A stretch of DNA of 64,000 nt from HK1 sp965221725 (GCA_965221725.1 OZ244909.1:1612001-1676000); one strand, 5' to 3'; numbered from the stretch's first letter, positions 33,931 to 42,735 are shown. The notes: generated from the sequence alone by a model not told the origin. Made by a program: numbers and translations.

Positions 33931-35478
33931 TCAGGCCGGTTCGACCTCGAACGCCACGATGTTGCGCCGCTCGCGACTGAACTCCACCCCGACCAGATGC
34001 ATCGGCTCGCCCCGAGCGCGGTACTTCTCGGCGTACCCCCGCGCCTTCAACTGCCCCAGCGCCGCCCCCTCGCCCGCCATCTCCACCACCTTGAACTCGA
34101 ACAGATACACCCGAGCGTTGAACCGCACCGCCATGTCCAACCGCCCGTGATTCGTCGAATCCTCCACCGTGATGTCGAGCCCCAGCGCCGCAAAGTACGA
34201 ATAGAACACGCTCGCGTAGTACCCCTCGAACCGCGCAATGTCGTTGTTCGTGTACCACTCGTACGGAATGCTCGCGTAAAACGACTGAAACAGCGCCCTC
34301 AGTCCGTCGAAGTCGTTGGCCCGCAGCAGCCGATAGAGCCGCAGCCGATTCGCCTCCCCGCCCGACTCGTCTCGCACCAGATATTGCAGGAGGCTTCGGT
34401 TCAGACTCTGGCGCACCTCGCGGTTCGGGTAACCGAGGCTGTAAAACGACTCGCCCTCAATGTCTTCCCGATCCGCAATCGTGAGATACCCGGTCTGAAA
34501 CAGCAGCGCCTCGGGCGCGATGTCGTCCACATCGAACGCCGACAGCAGCGCCTCCGAACCCACCATCTCTCCGAGCGACACCGAACTCACCTGCCGACGA
34601 AACAACGTCTGCACCAAAAACGCCGGCGAACCCGTCTCGAACCACCACGCCTTGAACTCGCGATGAAAGAACAGCTTGAGCACATCGAACGGGTTGTAAA
34701 CTCGCTCATCCCCAAGCCACCAGTAACCGTTGTACCACTCGCGTATCCTCTCCCGGTCCAGACCCGGCAACTCCGGGGCAAACACCGTGTCAAGATCCCC
34801 ATCCGTGTACCCGCACACCGACGAGTACCGTGGGTCAAGGGTCAAGTCGCTCAGATTGTTCAGCCCCGAAAACAGACTCACCTTCGAAAACTTGCTCACC
34901 CCCGTGAGAAAACTGAACCGCACGTGCGCATCGCTGTCCTTGACCACCGCGTACAGCCCCCGCAGATACTCCCGGTTCGCCCGCGCTACCTCCGGATATT
35001 CCAGCGCATCCAGAATCGGCTTGTCGTACTCGTCCACCAGCACCACCACCCGCTCGCCACCGCGCTCGTGCGCAGTCCGGATCAGATGCCGCAGGCGAGC
35101 CGCCGCGGACTCGTGACGGGCGGTAACGCCTGCATCATCTTCCAGCGCCCGGAGCTGATCGGCCACCTCCGTGCGCAACCCCCCCGGCTCCGTGAAGTGC
35201 CCGCTGCCGAAGCTCAGCCGCACCACCGGGTGACGCACCGCCCAGTCCCAGCACCCGTGCAGCGCCAACCCCTCGAACAACCCCTCCTCACCCGCGAACG
35301 CCGCCCTCAGCGTGTCGAGGAACAGACTCTTCCCGAACCGCCGCGGACGCGAAAGAAAGTAATGCTTGCCCTCGTCGACCAGACGCCGGATGAACGCCGT
35401 CTTGTCAACGTAGTACCAACCGCCCTCGCGAATCTCGCGAAAGGTCTGAATGCCGAGCGGGAGTCTGAGTCGCATCAT
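33931..35478 (-). CDS. AAA-ATPase-like / PD-(D/E)XK nuclease protein, copy 2
   Basis: 515 residues, the same length as copy 1. From about residue 220 to the end the two are almost identical at DNA level, while a segment before Walker B (about residues 98-145) differs strongly, reading LRTEVADQLRALEDDAGV here and VKARVMAQLDAVEHETGV in copy 1. This mosaic suggests tandem duplication with later gene conversion of the 3' two thirds. I use the MM start at 35478 (MMRLRLPLGIQTFREIREGG), matching copy 1; the frame is open to 35904 through low-complexity DNA. Confidence 0.87.
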   Translation of the reverse strand: MMRLRLPLGIQTFREIREGGWYYVDKTAFIRRLVDEGKHYFLSRPRRFGKSLFLDTLRAAFAGEEGLFEGLALHGCWDWAVRHPVVRLSFGSGHFTEPGGLRTEVADQLRALEDDAGVTARHESAAARLRHLIRTAHERGGERVVVLVDEYDKPILDALEYPEVARANREYLRGLYAVVKDSDAHVRFSFLTGVSKFSKVSLFSGLNNLSDLTLDPRYSSVCGYTDGDLDTVFAPELPGLDRERIREWYNGYWWLGDERVYNPFDVLKLFFHREFKAWWFETGSPAFLVQTLFRRQVSSVSLGEMVGSEALLSAFDVDDIAPEALLFQTGYLTIADREDIEGESFYSLGYPNREVRQSLNRSLLQYLVRDESGGEANRLRLYRLLRANDFDGLRALFQSFYASIPYEWYTNNDIARFEGYYASVFYSYFAALGLDITVEDSTNHGRLDMAVRFNARVYLFEFKVVEMAGEGAALGQLKARGYAEKYRARGEPMHLVGVEFSRERRNIVAFEVEPA

Positions 35479-35559
35479 GGGTGCGCTCCGTGCTGGCGCC
35501 GAATGTCGAAGGGCGGCGTCCGACCATGCCCCAAGACCGCGACCGGCCGGAACTTCCGG

Positions 35560-35811
35560 GAGCCCCGAGTCCCCGAAGCCCCGCACACCGGGCTCCCGAA
35601 CTTCCGAGTTTCCGGTCTCCCGGGCTTCCATGATCCCGGGCCTCCGGATCTCCGAAACCTTCGTCTTCGGGCCTTCATCCCCAGGCCTTCGGGCTTCCAG
35701 CTTCCGGTTCCGGTTCCGGTTCCAGCCTCCGGGCTTCCGGTTCCGGGCTTCCAGCTTCCGGTTCCGGGCCTCCGGGCCTCCGGGCCTCCGGGCCTCCGGG
35801 CCTCCGGGAAT
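35560..35811. repeat. Low-complexity region with octanucleotide repeat
   Basis: Upstream of AAA copy 2. Contains (GGGCCTCC)x5 at 35766-35805 and several GTTCCG hexamers near 35705-35725. The frame of the downstream gene stays open across it up to 35904, so an N-terminal extension through the repeat is formally possible. Confidence 0.7.
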
Positions 35812-36216
35812 GGTGTACACCGTCGGCGCGGCCGGAACAAGCAATGCGCGCGCAGGGCATCCACGCCTGCCGGATTCGCGTGCAGATCCACCTTGTCCGG
35901 TCACGCACCCGTCGCTGCACCCCGCAGGGTCACTTCACGGCTCCGATGAGCGAGTGGATGAGGGGATTGTCGGGATGGGTGTCGGGAGGGGATGTCGGGA
36001 TGGGATTGTCACCCGGCCCGGCTTCGTGCCAGACTCGAAGCCGCAATCATCAACAGGTGCCCGCATGCCGGGCCTCCTGCTGAATAGAACAGCCCTTGGA
36101 AAGGTTTGGGGTAGCTCCCCGGGCCCGGTGAATAGGCGGGGACTTCACTCACCTGTGATGATTGCACGGGCCCGGCGCCTCTATTCGCCTGGCCTGTCAG
36201 GCCGCGCTCGCCGCGC
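35812..36216. other. Gap between AAA copy 2 region and vapC
   Basis: About 400 bases. Contains copy 2 of the 49-bp dispersed repeat (36024-36072) and an imperfect inverted repeat GTGAATAGGCG/CGCCTCTATTC (about 36130-36192). No gene seen. Confidence 0.45.
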
Positions 36217-36624
36217 TCACGGGTAGAGATCGAAGGGCTGTCCCCGGGTGCTTCTGGGCACCGTGAAACGGCGCCGGTCCAGCGTGACGATGCGTGTCGT
36301 ACTCATGCGCTCGGCCAGCACGGCCACGGATGCATCGGTCGCACCGAGCGGCAGATCTCCATGACGGCGCACCAGCTCGCCGATTCGGACCCAGTCCTCC
36401 GGCTCCGGCCCCATCACGTGAAAATCGGCAAGAGCCGAGACGAAGCGCGCTTCGACTTCCGGGCCGTGTCGTTGTCCGAGGAAGTAGCACACCTCGGCGA
36501 CGCAAAGCGCAGGGATGATCCGGGTGAATTCCCTCTGCGTGAGGATCTCCACACAGGCGGCATGGTCCGGATCAGCGGCATTCACGGTGGCCAGCAGGGG
36601 ACCACTGTCAACGATCGCGATCAA
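36217..36624 (-). CDS. VapC-like PIN-domain toxin (ribonuclease)
   Basis: 135 residues. PIN-domain acidic residues are present: D in AIVDSGPLLA (about residue 6), E in ALCVAEVCYFLG, D in GATDASVAVLAE and D in VTLDRRRF. The start appears to be TTG at 36624 (LIAIVDSG), which overlaps the antitoxin gene by 17 bp; no ATG or GTG fits upstream without losing the antitoxin context. VapC toxins cleave tRNA or rRNA in a Mg-dependent way. Confidence 0.85.
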   Translation of the reverse strand: MIAIVDSGPLLATVNAADPDHAACVEILTQREFTRIIPALCVAEVCYFLGQRHGPEVEARFVSALADFHVMGPEPEDWVRIGELVRRHGDLPLGATDASVAVLAERMSTTRIVTLDRRRFTVPRSTRGQPFDLYP

Positions 36625-36844
36625 TGGTGTCTGCCCAGTGGTCGGCCAGCACGGCATCCAGAGATCGTGCGCAACTCCCGGCATCGTCGATGATTCCCTG
36701 CCATGGGAGCTTCGTGGCCGAAGCTTTGCGGAGATGCTTTTCCAGGGACTCCCGAACCACCGCCGACAGACTGACCCCCCTGCGTCGGGCTTCATTCCGA
36801 GCAAGCTGGGCGATTTCGTTGGGAAGGGAGATTGTGGTTCGCAT
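36608..36844 (-). CDS. Ribbon-helix-helix antitoxin of the VapC pair
   Basis: 78 residues. MRTTISLPNEIAQLARNEAR then GVSLSAVVRESLEKHLRK is the CopG/RHH DNA-binding fold. The acidic C-terminal part (IIDDAGSCARSLDAVLAD) would neutralise the PIN toxin encoded by the overlapping downstream gene. Presumably autoregulates the pair. Confidence 0.87.
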   Translation of the reverse strand: MRTTISLPNEIAQLARNEARRRGVSLSAVVRESLEKHLRKASATKLPWQGIIDDAGSCARSLDAVLADHWADTIDRDR

Positions 36845-37593
36845 GAGCTTTCACCATGTATGCAGGTATGAATGCTGTCACCGACAGCATGCGGGATGCA
36901 GATCACAATCAAGTCGGCGACCGGAACGCGTAACGCCCCTTCGGCTCGGTCCTGGTCACCACGCCGCATCGGCACGCGAATGACCACAATAGCGGCCGCA
37001 ACTGCGGAACCTGACCTTCGGATCAGTCCCGGTCGCCACGCCGCATCGGCACCCCGTGCGCAGTGCTTGAGAGGCTGGTCCGGAGCCGCGGGCCCGCATC
37101 GGCCCCCGCCATGATCGCGGCGCCTCGCAGCGGCGTCGCGCCTGAAATCGTCCACCATCGCCTCGTCGGCCCAATCCCGCCATGATCGCGGCACCTCGCG
37201 GCGGCGTCGCGAGGTGTGCACATAAAGTGTTGTCAGGGACCGCTGGTCCGTGCGAAACCCGTCCTCGCAATCATCACTGGGTGTTCACTTGCCGGGTTTT
37301 CCGGCGGGTAAAGCGTCGTCTTCCAGCGCAGGGTAGCTCCCGGCGCCGGGCACGTCGGCGAATCATCATCAGCCTGTGGCCACCTGTGGCGACTGCACCG
37401 TTCTGTTCCGCGCTTGCGCCGGGACAGCCTCTGATGTCGAAGGGGGGTGTGGGATATGCCATTGCAGTTTCCATGCGTAGCGATCCGTGCTCCGTCAGGG
37501 GCGGATGCACATCGTCTGTCTCCCTTCGCGTCTTCTCGTGCAGCGGCAACGCCATTGCCGTCAATCCTTGGTCTTCAGGAGAGGAAACGACTG
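36845..37593. other. Repeat-containing gap before the surface lipoprotein
   Basis: About 750 bases without a gene. Two internal direct repeats: CACGCCGCATCGGCAC near 36958 and 37033, and CGCCATGATCGCGGC(G/A)CCTC near 37108 and 37178. A weak copy of the 49-bp dispersed repeat lies at 37250-37300. The last 100 bases should hold the lipoprotein promoter; CAGGAGAGGAAACG before the ATG at 37594 is a good ribosome site. Confidence 0.5.
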
Positions 37594-38604
37594 ATGTGTA
37601 AACGGCTTGCGGGGGTAGCGGTGACAGCGTTGGCGCTGACGCTTGCCGGATGCGGGGGGTCGAGCGACACCAAGCAGAATGATCCCGAACCGACTGCGCT
37701 TGAGACGGCGCAGAAGGCGCTGATGGACGCGCAGACTACGGTCGACGGTCTCGCAGAGGACGCTACCGATGCCGCTCAGCTCGCGGCGTATGAAGCGCTG
37801 CTGGAAGCGGCTGAGGATGTCGTCGAGGAGCTGGGTGACGACGCAAGGCACAGCGATGTCGAGGCAGCCGAGGAGGTCGTGGAAGACACGATGGCGGAGA
37901 TCGAAACCATCCGGGGGCGTATCGCCAGCGCCGAAGGCCAGATGCAGGCCATCGGAAACGCGAAGAGCCGCCTGACGACTGCTCAGGACGCGGTGAGTGA
38001 TACGCCGACCGCAGCCGAGCATCAGGCCATCGCCGATGCCGCGGGCGGGGTTGTTGCTGCGTTGAGAGCGAATGGCGGATCGCAGGATGACATCGCCATG
38101 TACACGGGGGTGCAGAACCTCAATAAGGCGTGGGCCGACTATCTGAACGCGCATGATGGCGTGGCTGCCCTGACGGACAGTTCTACCGACGCAGCGACTC
38201 GGGATGCTCATCAGGCTCGCGCTACAGCGGCGGAGGCATTGATCCCCATGTTGACCGATGCCGATGAGATTCGAACCGTAGCATCTGCTCAAGGCGCATC
38301 CGACATAGAAGCTGCTGCTGCTTCTGGCCGTATCACTGCGGCTCAGAACAAGACTCGGGACGATCAGCGGAAGGCTGACAATGCGGCGGCGATGCAGGTC
38401 GCGATGGCGATTCTCGAACATTCGACGGCGATGGACGCTGACAATACGCCTGATGAGTCCATGGTGACTATCAATGATGATAATACAGGTCTCCGTATCG
38501 CCCGCGGCTCCGGCAACGCCATGATCAAGCTGAACCAGACTGATGCGGCCGCCAAGGACAAGAAATTCGAAATGGATACCGCACCCGGTGCCGGAACGGG
38601 ATAG
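37594..38604 (+). CDS. Surface lipoprotein, N-terminal half (ends at an in-frame amber codon)
   Basis: 336 residues. Lipoprotein signal MCKRLAGVAVTALALTLAGC with the lipidated cysteine at 20, then an acidic, alanine-rich helical region (residues 30-290) and a linker. The frame is stopped by TAG at 38602-38604, and the same frame continues at once with ATG at 38605 for another 364 residues. A single TGG to TAG change would explain it (GTG-W-MGQMF). So this and the next entry are most likely two halves of one 701-residue gene, or two products if translation restarts. Confidence 0.7.
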   Translation: MCKRLAGVAVTALALTLAGCGGSSDTKQNDPEPTALETAQKALMDAQTTVDGLAEDATDAAQLAAYEALLEAAEDVVEELGDDARHSDVEAAEEVVEDTMAEIETIRGRIASAEGQMQAIGNAKSRLTTAQDAVSDTPTAAEHQAIADAAGGVVAALRANGGSQDDIAMYTGVQNLNKAWADYLNAHDGVAALTDSSTDAATRDAHQARATAAEALIPMLTDADEIRTVASAQGASDIEAAAASGRITAAQNKTRDDQRKADNAAAMQVAMAILEHSTAMDADNTPDESMVTINDDNTGLRIARGSGNAMIKLNQTDAAAKDKKFEMDTAPGAGTG

Positions 38605-39699
38605 ATGGGTCAGATGTTCACCTACACCGATTCAGACGGCAAGGAGCCGATGGAATCGGCGGCGGTGTACACCAATATCGAAGCAGCCAAGGACGCGGAT
38701 TGGACTACAAGTGGAATCTCGAGCACGTCCAGCGAAGTCACGATAGCAGGTACGGGTGTCGTAACCATAGCTTCTGGAGATGAAACGGATGTAGATGTCA
38801 CACGATTCACCGGCAACATCCTTCCGTCGGCTCCAACATCGGGTGAAAGCACTACAAAGACGCATAAGGCCAGTACTCCCCAGGCCGGCATGTTCTATGG
38901 TGTAAGCGGCACGTTCTCTTGTGCTGCCGAGTGCATCGTGACCCGAACCTCCGAGGGGAAAATCACCGTCAGCTCTGCTCTCACCTTCACACCAACCATC
39001 CCGAGCGGAAAGACGGTGGACGACCTCAAAGCCAGGCACGCTATGGTCGATGCCGACTACCTGCATTTCGGCTACTGGATGGAATCGACCAAGCAGAAGG
39101 ACGGGACCTACGAGCACGAGATTCAAACGTTCGCAGGCGGAGTAACATCAGGCACTGCTAACGCAGCAAGTACTGATGGTTTTGCTGTTAGCGATGGCAT
39201 TGAGGGTAGCGCCACCTATTCAGGAGCTGCGGCAGGTCGCTATGTCAGGAAGAGCGATTTCGACGCTGGCGGCGATGCGGGTGTAGTCGAGGACGGAACC
39301 TTCGTTGCTGACGTAGACCTGACGGCGCAGTTCGATGAAGAAGATGCTGGCAGCACCGTTGCGGACGCCGACCAGTGGAGCATCAAGGGCGAAATTTCCA
39401 ACTTCATGGATGGAGACGAGGATCTCGGATGGACGCTCATGCTGAACAAGGCGAACATGGGTACCCGCGACCCGGATAGCAACGCAGTGGGTTCTCCTTC
39501 CGCGACACTTGTAGGCGGAACTACGACGGGTAACGCGGGTGCGCTACCCGGGACGTGGTCAGGAACGATGTACGGAAACGATGGGTCGGATACTGGAGGC
39601 GATGCCACCGATGACCACCCCACTGGCGTCGCCGGTGAGTTCAACGGCCACTTCACAAACGGCCACGTCGCCGGCGCATTCGGTGCGACGAAGGACTGA
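38605..39699 (+). CDS. Surface lipoprotein, C-terminal half with TbpB-like barrel
   Basis: 364 residues in the same frame as the preceding half, directly after its amber codon. YTNIEAAKDADW and the closing GEFNGHFTNGHVAGAFGATK resemble the eight-stranded lipoprotein barrels of TbpB and other Slam-exported surface lipoproteins, where GxFGA is typical near the end (family match by eye). No signal peptide of its own, so alone it would stay in the cytoplasm. The spacing TAG-ATG could allow re-initiation; GGAACGGGA upstream is at best a weak ribosome site. A hairpin terminator follows 15 bases after the stop. Confidence 0.65.
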   Translation: MGQMFTYTDSDGKEPMESAAVYTNIEAAKDADWTTSGISSTSSEVTIAGTGVVTIASGDETDVDVTRFTGNILPSAPTSGESTTKTHKASTPQAGMFYGVSGTFSCAAECIVTRTSEGKITVSSALTFTPTIPSGKTVDDLKARHAMVDADYLHFGYWMESTKQKDGTYEHEIQTFAGGVTSGTANAASTDGFAVSDGIEGSATYSGAAAGRYVRKSDFDAGGDAGVVEDGTFVADVDLTAQFDEEDAGSTVADADQWSIKGEISNFMDGDEDLGWTLMLNKANMGTRDPDSNAVGSPSATLVGGTTTGNAGALPGTWSGTMYGNDGSDTGGDATDDHPTGVAGEFNGHFTNGHVAGAFGATKD

Positions 39700-39713
39700 C
39701 CAGTAGCCTCTAC

Positions 39714-39737
39714 AGGGCGCTCCACCCGGAGCGCCCT
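39714..39737 (+). terminator. Hairpin terminator after lipoprotein gene
   Basis: AGGGCGCTCC (39714-39723) pairs with GGAGCGCCCT (39728-39737) around ACCC; followed by CGCTCAT, so the T tract is weak. Confidence 0.6.
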
Positions 39738-39901
39738 CGCTCATGGGAGCGGTACCGACATTCCGGTGGGCGGTTCCGGCGCGGGCTCAACTTCACTTCA
39801 AAGTCCTGCCTCCGCCACAACAGCACCCGGCTCGTCGTGACCACGACGGGCGCCGACGCCGCCGCTCCTTTCCACCCAATCGTCCCGGAGGCACACCGAA
39901 G

Positions 39902-40105
39902 ATGGCCACCGCGAGATTTCTGCACATGCGACTGAGTCAGGAGGATTGCGCCCTGCTTGATGCCCTCGTCGTTCGGGTGAACGATAACGACCCGGAAAGC
40001 AACAAGCACCCGCATCCCGGTCCACCGCGCTATCGCACCCGCAGCGACGTGGTGCGACTGGCGATTGCGGAGGCACTGCTGCGACGGTGTGAAGGGCGCG
40101 TCTAG
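39902..40105 (+). CDS. Small ribbon-helix-helix-like protein
   Basis: 67 residues, MATARFLHMRLSQEDCALLD start with GGAGG 12 bases upstream. The last part, RYRTRSDVVRLAIAEALLRR, looks like helix 2 of an RHH DNA-binding protein. No toxin partner next to it. The stop is followed within 9 bases by a perfect hairpin. Confidence 0.5.
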   Translation: MATARFLHMRLSQEDCALLDALVVRVNDNDPESNKHPHPGPPRYRTRSDVVRLAIAEALLRRCEGRV

Positions 40106-40113
40106 TTCCAAAA

Positions 40114-40145
40114 GGGCATGGCCTTCATGCACGAAGGCCATGCCC
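40114..40145 (-). terminator. Perfect 13-bp hairpin, terminator-like
   Basis: GGGCATGGCCTTC (40114-40126) and GAAGGCCATGCCC (40133-40145) around ATGCAC. On the minus strand it is followed by TTTTGG, so it can end transcription coming from the DUF3800 side; on the plus strand it directly follows the RHH-like gene. Confidence 0.75.
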
Positions 40146-40286
40146 ATACATGGAGAGGAAGCAGAGGAAACAGCTCAGGGGGCGGTGCCGGTGTCTCGCG
40201 GGGATATCTCAGGTGGTCCTCGCGGGAATACTCCCTCCGGCATCGCCCCCCTTTGCTCTGATCCCCCACTCCCGAACATCGCCTAA

Positions 40287-40394
40287 AACGCCCCTCTGCC
40301 CCCTCAACCACTTACCACGCTTACCGCAACTAGTATGCTCGATCTATCCGCTAAATCCTTGTCATGCAAGGCAAATAACGTCGGAAAGTGAAAT
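40287..40394. repeat. 108-bp imperfect direct repeat, left copy
   Basis: Shares AACGCCCCT at its left end, CCCTCAACCACTTACC at offset +14, ATGCTCG at offset +48 and AAAGTGAAATG at the right end with 41416-41524. The two copies bracket the DUF3800 gene. AT-richer than the surroundings. Confidence 0.65.
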
Positions 40395-40466
40395 GGGCGC
40401 CAAGGGGAGGGAAGGCAGGCTCCTTGGCAGTGCGGGAAGCGCAGACCGGAAGAGCCGAAGGGGGCG

Positions 40467-41228
40467 TTAGAACTCTCGGGGTTGGCTGCGAATTCCGCTC
40501 CTTTGGCTCACCCGATGGAGCCTGTACTCGAAATAACGACGGAATATCTCGTTCTCCGGGTAGGACTCCGGATCTTGCCAGATAGCACCAATCCGCCCTA
40601 CTAGTGCAGCAATCCAATCGGCAGCCTGTATGGTCTGGTAACGATGACTTTCGAGGTTGAACAAGGGTTCGATGAGGTGGCGTCGCCGCTCGGGTCCTGC
40701 GCCGTACATAGCTCTCGACACTTCAGTAATCAATGCAGCCCGCTGAACGTGCTCGTCAAGAGCTAAGAGAAAGTTGCCCTGCGGATGGCAGTCTACTTCG
40801 CAGAACTGATCGATCCTCTTGACTGCTTCGAGAAGGACATAGCGGTAGAGGCGATTCGGAGAGTGGGACTCCGGCGGATCCGTCTTCTTGATCCCAACGT
40901 AGATCACGAACCCCCCAATGGCCTCGACCTTGTTGAGCATGCGGTTCGTGAACGTCCTCAGCTCGTGATACCGCTTGACGTTAGCTGCCGTGTAGAGACT
41001 TGATCCCTTCTTCTCCCATTGAGCAGGATGCTCGGTTGTCCGGCTAAGCTCGAATCTAAGGAGCTGACACTTGCGCTGGTAGAACCACGTCCCGAAGCCG
41101 CGTACCTCGTCTGCTGGAATGACAAACCCGGCAAATCCGAATACGGGGCTATCATTGTGCTTCGGGTGAGATCGGCTGACGTAAGGACCAACATGGCCGA
41201 ATTCATCAAGGTAGGCGATGTAGGTCAC
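40467..41228 (-). CDS. DUF3800 domain protein (lower GC, probably transferred)
   Basis: 253 residues. YIAYLDEFGHVGPY at the N-terminus is the DUF3800 signature (usually YLDESG, acidic residues thought catalytic by analogy with RNase H/exonuclease folds), and HLIEPLFNLESHRYQTIQAADWIA near residue 200 is its second motif (Q-AD). The family is often found in mobile DNA and defence islands; its activity is not settled. The start is probably GTG at 41228 (VTYIAYLDE) with GGAG upstream. The gene is visibly poorer in GC than its neighbours and is framed by 108-bp direct repeats. Confidence 0.8.
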   Translation of the reverse strand: MTYIAYLDEFGHVGPYVSRSHPKHNDSPVFGFAGFVIPADEVRGFGTWFYQRKCQLLRFELSRTTEHPAQWEKKGSSLYTAANVKRYHELRTFTNRMLNKVEAIGGFVIYVGIKKTDPPESHSPNRLYRYVLLEAVKRIDQFCEVDCHPQGNFLLALDEHVQRAALITEVSRAMYGAGPERRRHLIEPLFNLESHRYQTIQAADWIAALVGRIGAIWQDPESYPENEIFRRYFEYRLHRVSQRSGIRSQPREF

Positions 41229-41248
41229 TCCAGGCTCCAGAAACACGA

Positions 41249-41272
41249 AGGCCCGCACCAGAGTGCGGGCCT
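41249..41272 (-). terminator. Hairpin just upstream of DUF3800 start
   Basis: AGGCCCGCAC (41249-41258) and GTGCGGGCCT (41263-41272) around CAGA. On the minus strand it is followed by TCGTGTTTCT and ends 21 bases before the GTG start. It may terminate upstream transcription or act as an attenuator. Confidence 0.6.
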
Positions 41273-41415
41273 CGGAACGAGGGCAAGGCCCGAAGGTCCT
41301 TGCGTCTCGGGAGGCACTGTAGGGCCGCGATAAGGGCCGTGTCAATCCCCATATACCTCCCCATATACCTCCATGCGCCCCTGATGCGCCCCCAGTGCCC
41401 CTGTCAGGCCCTCAG

Positions 41416-41524
41416 AACGCCCCTACACTCCCTCAACCACTTACCGACCCTTATTCACTTCCAATGCTCGCTTCTTCATATAACGCGCTGATCTAGAACA
41501 GAAATGACTTCGAAAAGTGAAATG
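41416..41524. repeat. 108-bp imperfect direct repeat, right copy
   Basis: 109 bp; see the left copy for the shared blocks. All shared blocks keep the same spacing from the left end to within one base. Confidence 0.65.
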
Positions 41525-41539
41525 AACGCACTATCCGGA

Positions 41540-42500
41540 AAGCGCCCCCGGCCTACAAACGACGGGCTCTGCGCCCATATCGCGATGATGCCCCCGCCGC
41601 CACGCTTCGCCCCCGACCCGTCCGGGACTCGCCCCGGGCGGCTTCGCGGATGCAGGAGTCATGGGCGTGGTACCGTCGTCGCACCCACCGGTCGGGGTGG
41701 GCATCGGTCCCCGGGAGGCGAACCATGAGCCAGGCGCTGCCCGCCGCGCAGGCGGTGCACTATCCCTACTGCGACGGCCAGCCGATGGCTGAGTCGGAGT
41801 TCCAGCTCATCCCGATGCTCTACCTGCTGACGGCCCTGCGCACCCACTTCCGCGACCGCGAGGATGTGTACGTGGGCGGGGACATGTTTCTCTACTACGA
41901 AGAGGGCAATCCCGCGGCGGTGGTGGCGCCGGATGTGTTCGTGGTCTGCGGGGCTCCCAAGCGCGCGGACAATCCCCGGTACAGCTACAAGCTGTGGGAG
42001 GAGCCGAAGGGGCCGGACTTCGTGCTGGAGGTGACGTCGGAGAGCACGTGGGCGGTGGACCTGGGGCAGAAGCGGGCGCGGTATGCGGCGCTGGGGGTGG
42101 CGGAGTACTGGGTGTACGACCCGACGGGGCGGCGACTGACCTCGCGGCTGCGGGGGATGGGGCTGGCGGGGGACGGGTACCGCGAGCTGGCGCCGGAGCC
42201 CGGACCGGGGGCGATGCGCAGTGCGGTGCTGGGTCTGGAGCTGCGGGTGGAGTCCTCCGGGCGGCTGCGTCTGCATGACCCGCAGACCGGGCGGGACCTG
42301 CTCGGCCACGAGGAGCAGCACACCGCGCAACTCGCGGCGGAGAGGCAGGCCCGACAGGCGAACGCTCGGGCAACTCTCGAAGCCGAGGCACGGCGGGTAG
42401 AGGCCGAAGCCCGCGAGAAGGCGGAGCTCCGAGCAAGACGGGAAGCTGCGGCCCGGCTGGCGGAAGCTGCGGCCCGCGCCGCCGCCGAGGCGGAGGTGGC
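41540..42500 (+). repeat. Segmental duplication, unit 1
   Basis: Nearly identical to 45610-46490: starts at GCGCCCCCGGCCTACAAACG, covers about 180 bp of upstream DNA and most of a Uma2-type gene. Homology fades in the 3' coiled-coil part, where unit 2 lacks an internal stretch. Confidence 0.8.
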
Positions 42501-42558
42501 GGAGCTTCAGGCGCAGTTGCGGGGGCGGCGGGCCGAGAACGAGCAGCGGCAGGAATGA
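41725..42558 (+). CDS. Uma2-family PD-(D/E)XK nuclease, type A, copy 1
   Basis: 277 residues. Uma2 core (about residues 20-185): EFQLIPMLYLLTALRTHF, VGGDMFLYYEEGNPAAVVAPDVFVV and KGPDFVLEVTSESTWAVDLG, with the D...E-x-x pattern of restriction-like nucleases. A C-terminal coiled coil rich in Ala/Glu/Arg (residues 200-277, RRVEAEAREKAELRARREAA) may oligomerise. GGGAGGCG lies before the ATG at 41725. Uma2 proteins are widespread in cyanobacteria and symbionts as multicopy genes of unknown role. Confidence 0.83.
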   Translation: MSQALPAAQAVHYPYCDGQPMAESEFQLIPMLYLLTALRTHFRDREDVYVGGDMFLYYEEGNPAAVVAPDVFVVCGAPKRADNPRYSYKLWEEPKGPDFVLEVTSESTWAVDLGQKRARYAALGVAEYWVYDPTGRRLTSRLRGMGLAGDGYRELAPEPGPGAMRSAVLGLELRVESSGRLRLHDPQTGRDLLGHEEQHTAQLAAERQARQANARATLEAEARRVEAEAREKAELRARREAAARLAEAAARAAAEAEVAELQAQLRGRRAENEQRQE

Positions 42559-42735
42559 TGGCGGCGCGGCTGGTTGACCTCGCATGAATCGCCCGGCTTC
42601 GGCAGCGCACTTGTCCGTATTGCGACGGCCAACCGATGGCTGAGTGAGCATGATGGACGCCTGTACACCGGGCGGATACCGGGGCGGCGATCAGCAGGCG
42701 TCGTTCCCCCACAACAGGACACAGTGAGTCCGATC

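Noticed and set aside
33997..35949. 650-codon plus-strand open frame
   Set aside because: Antisense of AAA copy 2; composition is a His/Arg/Pro-rich shadow.
38605..39699. Independent gene with its own signal
   Set aside because: No signal peptide, no good ribosome site, and the frame joins exactly to the preceding lipoprotein half.
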